Positions 1-11,063 of a stretch of 64,000 nt of DNA are shown here, piece after piece; the first letter of the stretch is position 1, and each line of letters begins with the position of its first letter. The stretch is from Nemertoderma westbladi. Its lineage: Eukaryota > Xenacoelomorpha > Nemertodermatida > Nemertodermatidae. The notes under the pieces were generated by a model. That model was not told where the DNA came from, searched no databases, and saw only the letters and a list, made by a program, of their open reading frames with translations. Both the position numbers and the translations under genes were made by a program. The stretch lies in contig JAUCBJ010000815.1 of assembly GCA_032718475.1 (NCBI GenBank), positions 23,086 through 87,085 of the forward strand, in the 5' to 3' direction.

Positions 1-39
1 AAGCTGCAGTGCATGTTCTAACTATCTTACTTTTATAAG

Positions 40-640
40 ATGGGCGGTACTCCAATGATCTCAGTTCAGAAGTCCATTGAGAGAATCCTTAAACTACTGG
101 CAGATAATTCTAAACTCAGGGCTATCCCCTGTGATAGAAGAGATACACAGGCAACTAAAGTAAAATTTGAATTTATGTCAAAATATTTCAACCAGGAAGA
201 TAAGCAATTTCTAATATAAAAATGAAGAGTGATCGTTTGGCTTCATTTGGTGGGTGGGATAAATTGTTGGCTGATAAGATAAAGTGCAGTGAGATGCAAA
301 GGGTAAATGCTGAAGTTAGGAAAGTGAAGTTGAAAGAGTATACAATACAGCGACTGCTTATGATACAGTAACTGAATACGATATTAGAACCAGCGACTCT
401 GACTCTGAAGTACCATCAACTAGCTATGGTTGCAGCAGTTCACATACTCCACATAGTCATCACCATGTTAAACATACTGGAACTATAGCTCATAATCCTC
501 ATGACATTTTGCAGCGCCCTAATTTGGTTACCCTATCCCTCCACATAGTCATCACCATGTTAAACATACTGGAACTATAGCTCATAATCCTCATGACATT
601 TTGCAGCGCCCTAATTTGGTTACCCTATCCCCTACACTAT
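40..640 (+). other. Unidentified coding-like fragment, broken
   Basis: A short ATG-initiated frame (40-219, 59 codons) is followed by a second short frame starting near 223 and then by a Ser/His/Pro-rich stretch in other frames (about 360-640). Codon use looks protein-like, but no frame is long and no domain is recognisable. Frame changes between the pieces suggest a decayed transposon or gene fragment whose 5' part lies outside the window. I do not recognise it. Confidence 0.25.
449..632. repeat. 92-bp tandem duplication
   Basis: The block at 449-540, starting ccacatagtcatcacc, is repeated almost exactly at 541-632. It lies inside the coding-like fragment and is not a multiple of three, so it would itself shift the frame. 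Confidence 0.85.
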
Positions 641-917
641 CTCTCACAGTATGGCCTATAGTATCGACACCTCTTGTTGCTCATAGCGGCATTTCCTCTT
701 TTGTTCCTTTCGTTTCCCTCACGTCATTCACTCCCGCCGTTATATCTACGTTCATGAGATCTAATTTCGACCTCCTGGATGAACCCTACTGTTCTCCTTC
801 CACCTTCCGAATGGGTTCGACGTTCCCTCATTTGCCAGATTATGGCGTGAGTGCCTCATCCCCTACCCGGTTGTACAGCCTCGTAGGCGTAGGTCGTAGG
901 CGTAGGGGCATTTGTAG

Positions 918-1003
918 CCCCCCACCACCCCCCCCCCCCCCCTCTCGTCACTAACTAGTTGCGGTTGGACTGCCTTAGCACCCCCCCCCCCCCCCCCTCC
1001 CCG
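918..1003. repeat. Poly-C tracts
   Basis: Two C homopolymer runs of about 15-17 bases each lie within 90 bp. Similar runs recur in the window (8000, 11390, 12110, 33300, 48930, 50390, 61610), often at or near transposon ends. Confidence 0.8.
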
Positions 1004-1033
1004 TCACTTCCATTTGCGCCCCATTTATTCCTA

Positions 1034-1198
1034 GGTTTCAAACTTCTGGTTATCATCAGCTGGGTGAGTTGTACTGAGCTACCAGATCGGATGAAGAATT
1101 CGCTATAGAGTGGGATTTTTTTTTGTTTCAAACTTCTGGTTATCATCAGAAGTTATCATATGGTTATCATCAGTTATCATCAGAGTGTACTGAGCTAC
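1034..1198. repeat. Short interspersed direct repeats
   Basis: The phrase caaacttctggttatcatca occurs twice (near 1039 and 1131), and gtactgagctaccag also occurs twice. This is a small local repeat cluster of unknown origin. Confidence 0.6.
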
Positions 1199-1640
1199 CA
1201 GCTACCGTCACTCACCCCACAACAATTCATTTATTATTATTAATAGTACTAAAAGTCTGATGGTGATCACACCGTTTTCCAGGGTTGTTTGTGAACGTTG
1301 ATATCTTCCCTCTGAGTTAGCATTTTGTCCTGAACTTGGTACGAGAAGATTAGCCATAAAATTGTGCACATATTTGTACATGCATGGATAAATTGCTATT
1401 TAAATTTTTTAGATTTATGAAATCTGCACTTTATGAACATAAACTTGGTCAATTTGGACTAGAATCACCCGGTTGCTTCAAACTCAAGTTTTCATATTTG
1501 AGTTATACTCTATGCAACAGGTTCGTGGGGCCTTCGCGCAGCACGAAGTGTATGATCCTTTGTATAGCACTAAAATTAGTGGACCTGGTCACTGCCCCTA
1601 GCGGCCATACAGACGAACTATAAAACTCTGTACAATTTAT
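1199..1640. other. Non-coding, repeat fragments
   Basis: No convincing gene. A fragment with the phrase ttcgtggggccttcgcgcag (near 1522) recurs in reverse orientation near 10900 and 33450 and, slightly changed, near 13320, so part of this stretch is a dispersed repeat. Confidence 0.5.
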
Positions 1641-1806
1641 ACACTTTTTATATACTACATGTGTACCAAGTTTGGTTTAATTTCATCAAAGATTCACCGA
1701 CTCCGAATTAGTAGCATTCAAACGATTTCGACAACGACAACGATGATGACAGACATCTACTAATTATAACAGGCTCATGCTAGACTTCGTGGCTTGCCTC
1801 ACAAAC
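1641..1806 (-). repeat. Dispersed repeat fragment (GTGGGGCGAGCCACGAAG family)
   Basis: Read on the minus strand it runs from a gtgaggcaagccacgaag-like end to a stretch with ttgatgaaat and ccaaacttggtacac. It matches the left half of the copies at 9445 and 13128. It is probably a short non-autonomous element. Confidence 0.5.
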
Positions 1807-1968
1807 AGTATGACCAGACCATTGGCTATGCTATATAGTTATAACTTGCTTCACCGTACATATTTAGAATTATCTATTATCCAATTAATTTAATGTGTAA
1901 TTATATATAATTTCATGAAAAATATACTACCTTTTGTATTATTACCTTTATGGTTTAGCTGTTGAACA

Positions 1969-3204
1969 ATGTATATTATAGTTTTATTGCAAATGATTTT
2001 CTATTTATATTATTGCATGGATTTTTCTGTTGCTAATTGGAGAGAAACATTTACCAATAATTCTAACGCAACGAAATCAGATATATATCACAAGTATTAT
2101 ATCAATATCCTTCAAGATGATTTTGATGAAGTTCTCAATTGGTTTAATGGATATAAAAATGTTGTAGAATTCTTCGGCGCAAAAATTCTCACACCATACA
2201 TATTGATAAATAATATATTTGGATTGGTTGAAAATATATTTATAATTATCACGATATTTCGCAAAAAATCATTTAACACTCTGTTTTATAGAATGTTAGC
2301 TGTTAAGTCAGTTTTTGATATTCTCATATCTTTTGGATCTCTATTAGTTCATGGCAGTAATTATGGTTGGTTCAGCAGCTCCATTACAGTTGAAAAGGTC
2401 AATGGCATTACCATAAACCACTTGCATTGTTATAACGTTATTTACTGGATATTTCAGCTTTATTGGCAAATGCTAAACTGGTTTGTAAAGAATGAAAATG
2501 ATACACTGATATTAATAATGGGTGTAGAACGCGTATCAGCACTCTATTTACCAGTTTGGTATAAAAATACAAAATTGAAAAACAATAATATGATTTTCTA
2601 CATTGTATTACTGCTATTTATATATACAGCTTGTTTTTACTGGCCTTTTGCTCTATTGTATATGCCTGAAATTCGTTATGTTGATAGACATAGGCAATAT
2701 TGGGCAATATACAATTATTGGGAAGCGCATAACATATATATCCATAGAGCTTATCAATTTCTTGATTATTTCTCTCCTATTAGAAAAAGCGTACAAGTTC
2801 TCGGAATATTAATTATCAATTGGCTTATGATTTGTAAATTAAGAAAACTAAATTACGACAAACAAAATTCATCATCTGGCAAATTGGTTGCAGCAGCACG
2901 TTTGATGCTAATAAATGGGATATTGATGTGCATAAAAGATGTTCTCTACGTGTTGTGGTACATAATATCCAAATATCACGACACAATTGAAGCCCAAATA
3001 GGACCAAAATCAACAATAACGGAAGTAATGCATTGGAAGAAACTATGGCTTGCCAATGATTACATCGCTGAATTAAGTCATTGTCTTTTTATTACTTACT
3101 GTATAGATTTTTACCTCATGTATATGTTTGTAGGTAGTTTTAGAAATGCTGTAAAGGTCAACATATTTAAACCGTTAAGAAAATATTATAAAATAAGTCG
3201 ATAG
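1969..3204 (+). CDS. Divergent 7TM receptor (GPCR), single exon
   Basis: An uninterrupted 411-aa frame from ATG, typical in length for a rhodopsin-superfamily receptor. The N-terminal extracellular part carries N-glycosylation sequons near NNSNAT. About seven hydrophobic segments follow. TM1 carries a conserved Asn (GLVENIFII, about residue 90), TM2 an Asp (SVFDILIS), and the TM3 end an ERV in place of DRY (about residue 189). The TM7 end reads DFYLMYMFVGSFR, resembling the NFxxYxxxxxxFR pattern of FMRFamide/Srw-like receptors instead of NPxxY, and TM6 lacks CWxP. It would act in the plasma membrane on an unknown, perhaps peptide, ligand. It is intronless, unlike the receptor at 46562. The start at 1969 is the first ATG; ATGs at codons 9 and 17 are alternatives. 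Family membership is an inference from topology and these motifs. Confidence 0.8.
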   Translation: MYIIVLLQMIFYLYYCMDFSVANWRETFTNNSNATKSDIYHKYYINILQDDFDEVLNWFNGYKNVVEFFGAKILTPYILINNIFGLVENIFIIITIFRKKSFNTLFYRMLAVKSVFDILISFGSLLVHGSNYGWFSSSITVEKVNGITINHLHCYNVIYWIFQLYWQMLNWFVKNENDTLILIMGVERVSALYLPVWYKNTKLKNNNMIFYIVLLLFIYTACFYWPFALLYMPEIRYVDRHRQYWAIYNYWEAHNIYIHRAYQFLDYFSPIRKSVQVLGILIINWLMICKLRKLNYDKQNSSSGKLVAAARLMLINGILMCIKDVLYVLWYIISKYHDTIEAQIGPKSTITEVMHWKKLWLANDYIAELSHCLFITYCIDFYLMYMFVGSFRNAVKVNIFKPLRKYYKISR

Positions 3205-4526
3205 ACATAAAATAGTGAATCGAAACTGATATATTTTCAAACTATTGTCTATTAGATATAAACTGGAGCCCTGTGTGGTAAAAGTTCACTTTCGGCAGTA
3301 TTTGACAACTAATATTTATTATTCTGTATTATTTTAACTTCTAATAATTGGCGAATTGCACATCCTTCCTTATCATTATAATTAATGTATATCCTTATTT
3401 GTAATTACTATTTGTTTGCTTAAAAGATTATTGGTTAAATATTATATTAGATTGTTTTTCTAGATCCCCCGGGTTTGGGTGTTTTATTTTATACGAAAGA
3501 TTATAATTACTTGCCAGTTGTGAATAATAGAAGATAAAAGTTATATCATATCAGTACTGCATTTTCTATGAGGAATGTTTAATTGTTTAATTGTTTAAAT
3601 GTATTTATATGTTTGTAATATGGCATGATCGGGTTTGTTTTGTAACCAATTGCATAGCACAACCACTTATGAATGTGACTTGGCAGTGTGAATGACCATG
3701 TGAAATGTGGCCAGATGGTTGTGAAAAACAGAAACTTGACAAGGTTGTAATGTTGTGACCAAGTTGGGATATGATCAGATAGGGATGTTACTATATATGT
3801 ATATATATAGGGAAGCTTTCAGTTAGATGAGAATATGTAACAAGGTACAGGTAGGCTCTAAATAGGACTGTGACAATGTTGGATGCACCAGGTGGGAATG
3901 AAGCCCCAAGAAGGATAGGAACGTGAGATCAATTTAGGCAAATTAATGAATGCAATTTATCCACTCCCATTTTCAAACTTCATAAGTTCAGGAAGGTGGC
4001 AACCTTTTAGTCACCTCCAATATTGGAACTTATGATAGTGGTAGTCATCCCATTATCTCTGTCTGAGTTTTAGTATGTACAATAAATATAGACAAAGTTT
4101 TAAAATATGATAAAGATTAAAGATAAAGATAATAGAGCTCAAAAGAATAAACAATTTCAATCAAAATAACAATGATTAGCTCACCACAAATTTTCTGCCC
4201 ATCACACACATTGACTTTCTAAAATTATAGATAAAACACTTATGGGTATGATGACGCTAAGAAATAATTATATAAATAAATAAATATAGCTGGGAGTCAG
4301 TCAAGTGGTATTCTGATATACTGTAGTACAGTACTCATATTATGTGGGATATGATATTACATGTTGTAGCCCTACCGGTACCCTATCATAATGTTACATG
4401 TTAGTTGACAGTATAGAACATTGGAACATTGTTTCATCTCGCCTAGTTTCACACTCAGCTATGTTCCAAATTTAGTGAAAGTGAAACCGCGAACCCTGGC
4501 AATGATATTATCCAATAACTATCGCA
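3205..4526. other. AT-rich non-coding, downstream of GPCR 1
   Basis: No coding frame, RNA gene or clear repeat is seen. It probably includes the 3' UTR of the receptor gene. An AATAAA lies at about 4081, too far downstream to assign firmly. Confidence 0.5.
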
Positions 4527-4735
4527 TTGACGGAATTTCCTCTCATCGACAGCCTCCTCGCTTCGACAGAGTTTCCCCACACTGACGGAGTTTCCTCACA
4601 TCGATGGAGTTTCCTCGCATTGATGGAGTTTCCTCGCATCGACGGAGTTTCCTCACATCAACAGAGTTTCCTCTCATTGAAGGAGTTTCCTCTCATCGAC
4701 GGAGTTTCCTCGCATCCCTTCGGAGTATCCTCGCC
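4527..4735. repeat. 19-bp minisatellite
   Basis: About ten degenerate copies of a 19-bp unit of the form gacggagtttcctcgcatc. Because 19 is not a multiple of three, all frames stay partly open and give spurious short open frames; it is not a gene. Confidence 0.85.
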
Positions 4736-4810
4736 CTCGCATCACTTTGGAGTGATTCTTCCATGGAACCGATTGTTACTCATATCGGTTTAGCATTCCT
4801 CTAATCTTAG

Positions 4811-5535
4811 ATGGCTCAACCTACAACTAGGTCTACAGGTGAGTCTATGATTGTAGGGTCAGGATGTGGATATGAGGATTCCCATGATGGCGCCTCATTT
4901 GCAGACAAGCTTCGGTTGATTGAGATCCATGAGCGTTATGTTCATTCTGGTAATCAAAGGACAGCACCAGTTGCTAATAACCGTCCTGAAAAACCAAAAC
5001 AACCAACCTTATCTCTCACGGATGAACATGTTAGTGAAGAAAATTTTATTTGCAATTTTATTAAGCAATAAGCAATATTATTAACAATTAGCTAATATTC
5101 CTTCCTAGCAAGCCACAACAACACCTCCTCCAGTGTTTGGATGAGGACATAGCAATTTGCTATTCTCAAATTTTGGCGAGGCTGTTTCTAGTCTATCCTA
5201 AGACGAGTTGTTCAATAGTCTAATGGTGGTCAAGTCACGTAATAAATTAGTAGCCACACTCAGACTGCAAAATAAACATCAAGGCCATGACCAACCTGAC
5301 CAGACTGTAGTTGTAATATCGAGTAGTTGCTAATATCGAGTATGCTGCAAACAACCGAATTGTGGGCAGAAGTGGACTACACTGTTGAAATGGTCCTACA
5401 CCAGTTGATCTTTGGACTCTCAGATGAAGAAATTCAACTGGAATTGCTTGCCAAGATGACAATAACACTACCGGATGCAGAGAGTTTTATTGCTACCAAA
5501 GAGAGTGGCAAGTGGAGTCAAGCTGCTATATAAGA
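4811..5535 (+). pseudogene. Decayed retrotransposon gag
   Basis: The first open piece (4811-5071) ends in a gag-like run (RPEKPKQPTLSL, then EENFICNFIKQ). Broken frames between 5100 and 5330 still resemble a gag core, and the last piece (about 5355-5535) carries HQLIFGLSDEEIQLELLAKM followed by ATKESGKWSQ, typical of LTR-retrotransposon capsids in invertebrates. Several frameshifts and stops separate the pieces. It is cut off downstream by the LINE that ends at about 5571. No LTR or pol is seen, so it is a fragment. Confidence 0.6.
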
Positions 5536-5570
5536 AATGGACGTATGAATGGTTATCTCTGGTTTATCTA

Positions 5571-7380
5571 CCTACTACTACTAGGATCGGCATGCTGCAT
5601 TGCAGCTGCATTTTTAAGAATGCTGTGCCGGCTTATCGACAAAATTGCACCGCCACAACTCCCTATCACCCATGACATTTGCTAGATCATCCGCATCTTC
5701 AAGGCCAGTGTCCTTTAAGATGCGTCTCAAGAAAGTCATGGGCTGTCCACCATGCTTATTCGCTCCATGAGGCTGCCAAAGTACAAGATTATGCACTGGC
5801 TGGTCCTCACGGCGAAAGCAATGTCCTGCAAAGCGGAGGCGATTTTGTTCTAGTGTCAAGCTTGGGGGAACCAATGAGACACCTCCAATGTTATATAGTG
5901 TCTGGTTGGAGATGTGAGCATTGTACTTGACACAATGAACCCGGCGTAGCATTCTTGTGAATATGCCATCCAGAGATTTGGTGTCCTCAGCAGTTAGAGC
6001 CCAGCATGGACTCACATAGAGGAGTACTGGAACTACTGCTGCTCTAAATAATCGGACCTTAAGTTTCCGATTAATTCTCGGGGACTTCCAAATCCTGGAA
6101 AACCTATTCAAGGCTGCCCATGCCTTTCCCTTACGTATTCGAAGGTCCTCATCTGACTTCCGGATCCATGATTCCAGGTAACAGAAGTCATCCACATGCT
6201 CAAGCATACCATCTTTTGAACTTATGCTCATCCGATCAGAGACTTGCTGAGGACTTTCAAAGTTAACTGTCAGAATTTTGGTCTTTCTGGAGTTAATAAA
6301 AAGACCAACACTAGAAGCAGCATGTTCTAATGAGCTGAGGAGCCGTTGGGCTCCCTCTAGAGATTCTGAGAGTACTCCTAAGTCATCAGCAAAGTCTAGA
6401 TCAGTTAGGTACTTGGCAGGATTTCCTCGAATTCTAGAGCCAGTAGGTGGAGTTATCATCACCCCATCATCATTATGATGATCTAAGGACATGCGTAGAA
6501 CATAGTCAACAACAATTATGAACATGAATGGTGCAAGTGTGTCTCCCTGGAGGACGCCCCATAACACTTCAAATGGTTCTGTGTCACCGTCAACAGTAGA
6601 CACAAATGTTGTCGAACCATCGTATACTGATCTGATTGCTGCAATAATTTCAGCAGGAATCCCATATAATGAAAGTATGCTGAACATACGTGAGCGAGAG
6701 ACTGAATCAAAGGCCTTGAAGAAGTCAACAAAGATAACAGCCAGATGCATGTCTTTCTTTTTTGATAACTCTTCAATTATCCTTCTAAGTGCCAAAATGG
6801 GCTCCATGGTCCCACGACCTTTACGGAACCCATTCTGATTTCCACGGAGCAGTCTCTCAATGGGATCTCTGATACGATTTAATAGAATTCTATTATATAG
6901 TATAGCTTTGCAGCAATTGAGATCAATGAGATTCCCCGAAAAGAACCATAGAGTGTTAGGTTGCCCTTCTTGGGAACTGGCACCAACTTATTTGTTTTCA
7001 TTTCTTGTGGGACTCTTGTTGTACGGTACATGTCTACTATGATGGGATAGATGAGCTTTAAACACTCAGGTATTTTAAAGACCTCAGGGGGAACACCATC
7101 TACTCCACTGGCACGATTGGTCTTAATGCTCTTTGCAGCAGCCTTCACTTCTGCAAAGGATATATCACCAATGGGAATATCTGGGAGTACAGACTCAGGC
7201 ACTTTTACTTCTATCAAGTTATCAGGCAATACCCTGTCATTATTGAAGAGCTTTTCAAAGTGGCTTCCAACCATTGAGGCGATCCGCTGGTGATTCTGCC
7301 TTAACCTTGGTGGTTGGTTGGCTTTTTCGACCAGCAAGCAAGTTGATCGATCTCCATGCCTGGGATGATTGCCTGCCTGC
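5571..7380 (-). mobile_element. LINE copy 1 (APE-type, RTE-like), 5'-truncated
   Basis: A minus-strand non-LTR retrotransposon. Its 3' end is at about 5571, where a short (TAC)n tract on the plus strand is the simple-repeat tail. Sequence closely matching this copy recurs at 58231-60649 (same strand) and 62849-63720 (opposite strand), with older copies at 11064, 49588 and 53440. The 5' part, including the endonuclease, is missing beyond about 7380. The clade is tentative: the motif layout resembles RTE-like elements common in invertebrates. Confidence 0.85.
5614..7337 (-). pseudogene. LINE reverse transcriptase, one frameshift
   Basis: Two minus-strand open pieces: 7337-6879 (RT N-terminal part with NRASGVDGVPPEVFK and LVPVPKKGN) and 6807-5614 (397 aa). 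The larger piece has motif A FVDFFKAFDS, motif B GVLQGDTLAPF, catalytic FADD (DLDFADDLGVL) and motif D around SRKTKIL. The conserved C-terminal tail has LRFAGHCFRREDQPVHNL and GDRELWRCNF. The two pieces are separated by what looks like a 4-bp insertion (a duplicated tata-type sequence near 6893-6903) relative to the copy at 58979-59893. The polymerase would perform target-primed reverse transcription; this copy is not intact. Confidence 0.85.
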
Positions 7381-7956
7381 TTTATCTACCTACAAAAAGG
7401 ATGGCACCAAATGAAGGAAGGAAACCAAATGGGATGAGACAAAGATTAAGTCTTTTCCCCTTCAAACCACATCTACATATGGGCATTGTTGCGTATGGGC
7501 ACTTAAATGCCATAAATTAGCTGTTTGTTTATTACTACGGTACCATTTATATTTTCCCTGAATACAATAGTGACTGATAACGATAACCTGCAATGTGCCG
7601 TAAATAAATATTTATTCTTCAGGGTGTCAGCGTACAATAGAGCTACTATTGTCCTACACACTGTCTCCTTATCTTTTTTGAATTTTTGAACCTGCTGGGA
7701 GAACAGAAACAGGTTCAGATGTGCATTTTTTGCTAACACAAACAGGTTCAGATGTGCATTTTTTGCTGGGTCTAAATTTTGACAGTGCAATATGTCATTG
7801 CATTGATGCATTGAGATAAGATGTCTTTGAAGATAAATTTTTATTATATATTATTAATATATATAATAATAATAAATTGAAGTAAATAATAAAAAGACCA
7901 ATATCCCGCTGCTAAAAGATATATTTATTTCGCTAATTTTCGAGTTGGCATTACCC
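7381..7956. other. AT-rich non-coding with a 28-bp direct repeat
   Basis: No gene. A direct repeat built on aacaggttcagatgtgcatt lies at 7708-7734 and 7740-7766. The remainder is low-complexity AT-rich DNA. Confidence 0.5.
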
Positions 7957-9383
7957 TTAACCCTAATAAACCCGGGCGGAGGGGGTCAATATGACCCCCC
8001 CCCCCCCCCCCCGTGGTTTTTTTATTATAATTCTGAAACAAAAGCAGTTGGGAATCTGAAATTTTATGACTTTCCTAAAAATCTATTGTCTTCCAAGTAG
8101 TGAAAACCGTTTTCAAAGATATTGGGCAGTTTTTGAGTTATAGCACCATTTTTTAACCCTACTTTTGGCACTTTTTTTTGAGACGTTTTTTGAAAATTAC
8201 ATTTCATCAAATATGAATTGTAACATCTCTATTTTTTATTTACACCGGTTTTTTGGTCTTAGCAATTGGATGGAATTCATATAAATTGATTTAGAAATTT
8301 CAAACTTGTTTTTTTCGACGGGTGCCAAAATTTGGTGCCAGCACCAAATTTTGAAATATGCCAATTTTGTAAATTGATTGTTTGAAACTTTTTTTTTACG
8401 CAATTGTTTTAGAGGTTTATGTTTGTTCTGAATTCAATGGAATATATATTTATCGAACTAAACATTTCAAAGTTGTATTTTTCGTAAGTGGGTGCAAAAT
8501 GTTGTGCTAGCACCAAATTTTGAAAACCATCAAATATATCAATTGATTGTATCACCTTGTTTCTTGCGTTATACGGGTTTGTGAGGGTTCTGAATTCAAT
8601 GGAATCAGTAAAAATTTCATAAGAGTTTTCAAACTTCTATTTTTCGCCGGTGGGTGAAAATTGTTGTGCGAACACCAAATTTTGGAAAATAAGCAAATTG
8701 ATCAGTAGATCAGTGATCAGTAGATTAGTATATACTATCATCTTGTTTCTTGCATTATACGGGTTTATGAGGGTCCTGAATCCGATGGAATCAATAAAAA
8801 CAGCACTGGACATCGCAAACTTGTACTTTTTGGTGATGGGTACGAAATTTGGTGCTAGCACGAAAATTTGCCAAATTACGCCGAAAAATACAAGTAGCAA
8901 TGATCTGGCATATTAGAAATGTATTCCATTAGAATCAGCGCCCTAGAAAACCTGAAAATGTGAATTTATAGCATCGCATAAGTGAATTAAAAATTTTGTG
9001 TTCTAACTGAAAAGTTCTGGTTTCTTGTTTTTTTCCTACGTAGAGAGGACTAAACAGCCATTTATAGTAATCATATCATTTTCAAATATTTGCCAATGTA
9101 TTTTGCGCCCCAGAAAACCTGTATTGAGAAACAATTAGCCGAAAAATGTAACTTTAAAATTTTGTGAAAATTATGCACTACTTGTAATTTTGTTTTGGTG
9201 CTGCAATATAACCACCCCAGTACATTTTTTCGAAAAATTTTTTTCGGTCGGATCCAGACTAGTGATACCTACGTACAAATAAAAAATCAGACGTTTTCGT
9301 AAAAATTTGTAGATTTTAGAGGGAGGGATATGACCCCCCCGGTATTTGTACAACATTTTATAGCCCGGTACTAATAGGGTTAA
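7957..9383. mobile_element. TTAA-flanked piggyBac-like MITE, copy A
   Basis: The element body (7961-9379) begins ccctaataaacccggg and ends cccggtactaataggg, an inverted terminal repeat, and is bounded by TTAA on both sides (7957-7960 and 9380-9383). TTAA duplication and a CCCTA-type terminus are typical of piggyBac relatives. No transposase is encoded. The interior holds four degenerate tandem units with the core palindrome tttggtgctagcaccaaa. Related copies lie at 47419 (right end lost) and 50368 (complete, five units). Confidence 0.8.
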
Positions 9384-9444
9384 TCATGCTATAATTGTAG
9401 CTAAATTTGCGAAATAAATATATCTTTTTTAAAAACAGAGGGAT

Positions 9445-9715
9445 ATTATGGGGCGAGCGACGAAAGTAAGCCAGCTTAGCATACAGGTACCACTAACTCA
9501 ATCGGTGTGTCTGTTGTTCTGTCGTTCTGTCATTCTGTTAAGTTCAATTTGAAATGTTAATAACATTTAATAACGAATTAATAATTTAATTAATTAATAA
9601 CATAACGTTAATAAATAAAATTTAACCAAACTTGGTACACATGTACAGTAGTCTGACCAAAGTTTAGAAATTTTCCTATTTGAATTTCCGTGTGGCTTTC
9701 GAGAAGCTAAGATAA
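9445..9715 (+). repeat. Dispersed repeat (GTGGGGCGAGCCACGAAG family)
   Basis: Starts atggggcgagcgacgaaag, continues with repeated gttctgtcgttctgt phrases and ccaaacttggtacacatg, and ends near a gtgtggctttcgagaag phrase. It is homologous to 13128-13345 and to the minus-strand fragment at 1641-1806. It is a non-coding, probably non-autonomous element. Confidence 0.6.
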
Positions 9716-9957
9716 TAGCAGTTAATTAGTTAATTAACTTGATTAGGGTAAAAACAGCAATTTCAACCTGCCTCTTAAAGGATATTAATTATTTTCTAGT
9801 ATAAGATTGTGAATAATCTATATATGAAACAACTTTATTTATCCATAACTATTCACCATTGTAACTATATTAATATTTAAAACTTATAAACTACCACCAA
9901 AGCCGTAAGTTACAAACCAGAAAATCTAAGCCTTGTAACAAAATCCAATCTCACTCC
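9716..9957. other. AT-rich non-coding
   Basis: Nothing recognisable is seen. Confidence 0.5.
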
Positions 9958-10452
9958 TTACATGGTTCCCCTCAATCCGGAGCCGTCCCCGAATGCGAGC
10001 CCGCGCCAGGAACGCCGTCCACCTTGAAGACAGAGGGAGCTTGATCGCAGGAGGGAAAATTCCAGCCTCCAACGCACTCCACCCTGGATACAGGCGAATC
10101 CTCGGTTCCTCATTGATTCCCGTCTAGCAACGAGGGTTTCAGCCAGGTGTCGGTTGAGGATCTTGGCTTCTGAGTACCACACTCGGTTAGAGGTACCTAC
10201 TAGTGGTTTGAAGGCATTGCGCCTGTATTCACATACAACCTGGTGGTGCTACTTCTTCTGGCATGCACGCTGCTCCAGGAGGGACTCTGTCGACTGGTTG
10301 GCCTGGATATACGAAGTTGCGTCAGGGTTGATAACCGCGATGTCGAACGACGCAACCTGTTGATTTCCCCAGACCACCTGGCTGACCAGGTCGGCGTGGA
10401 TTCCTTGGGATTCTTGATATTGCCTATTAGATGGGAAACAGTCCGATCTCAT
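9958..10452 (-). pseudogene. Degenerate transposon-associated ORF, GC-rich
   Basis: Minus-strand reading gives two open pieces (10452-10252 and 10248-9958) split by a single in-frame TAG. The first contains SFDIAVINPDATSYI, followed by a helical charged stretch and, after the stop, NAFKPLVGTSNR. This resembles the FDxxVxNP...FTPLV pattern of nuclease-like ORFs carried by some invertebrate retroelements. The block is clearly more GC-rich than its surroundings, consistent with foreign coding DNA. The family assignment is tentative. Confidence 0.35.
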
Positions 10453-11063
10453 ATCACCACTCAGCTTGATTTATCTTGCTCAATGATTGGCTGAATTTAA
10501 TCGTGATTCTTTAGATATTAGCTAAATGATTTCGTTGAGGCATTGACATGATAAATTAATATTTCTGCATCAATACTATCGGCATAAGGTAAGTTTTAAT
10601 AATTTTTACAAATTGGGTTACCTCCGCACCTAAAAATATATTACTTTTAAAACACTAATTTCCTGATAATACCTCTGCCTTTCATTAATCCTTTGTGTTC
10701 CTTTGCAGTTGGGGTGGTGCCGATTAAGAGGGCGGTGTAACGGCGGGTAACTTTCCTCTCTTCTTTGATTTATTCTTATTATTGGTGATTTGGTTACATT
10801 TCTTAATTATTTATTTAAATTTCTTAAGTACCGATTTTGGGATAGAATTACCCAATTTTAATCTGTATCTGATATCTGAGCGATCTGATCGTCCTGCGCG
10901 ATGGCCCCACGAACGTGTTCTCTTTATTACTGTACTTACTATAATTTAATATTAATATTATCAATTGACCGAATCACGCACCCTGTGGTTGTATTTTCTG
11001 CTTGAGTTTTATAATTTATACAATTATTAATATATATATCTATATATCTTTCAATATAATTTA
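10453..11063. other. AT-rich non-coding with a repeat fragment
   Basis: No gene. Around 10735-10920 there is similarity to 33350-33480 (cggtgtaacggcgggtaa... and gatggccccacgaacgtgtt), marking a decayed dispersed repeat in minus orientation. Confidence 0.5.

Noticed and set aside
601-954. 117-codon plus-strand frame
   Set aside because: It lies over the end of a 92-bp tandem duplication and runs into poly-C tracts; Ser/Pro-rich, no domain, and probably a by-product of the decayed fragment.
7957-7975. Telomere-like TTAACCCTAA
   Set aside because: Single occurrence at the TTAA end of a MITE; there is no repeat array.
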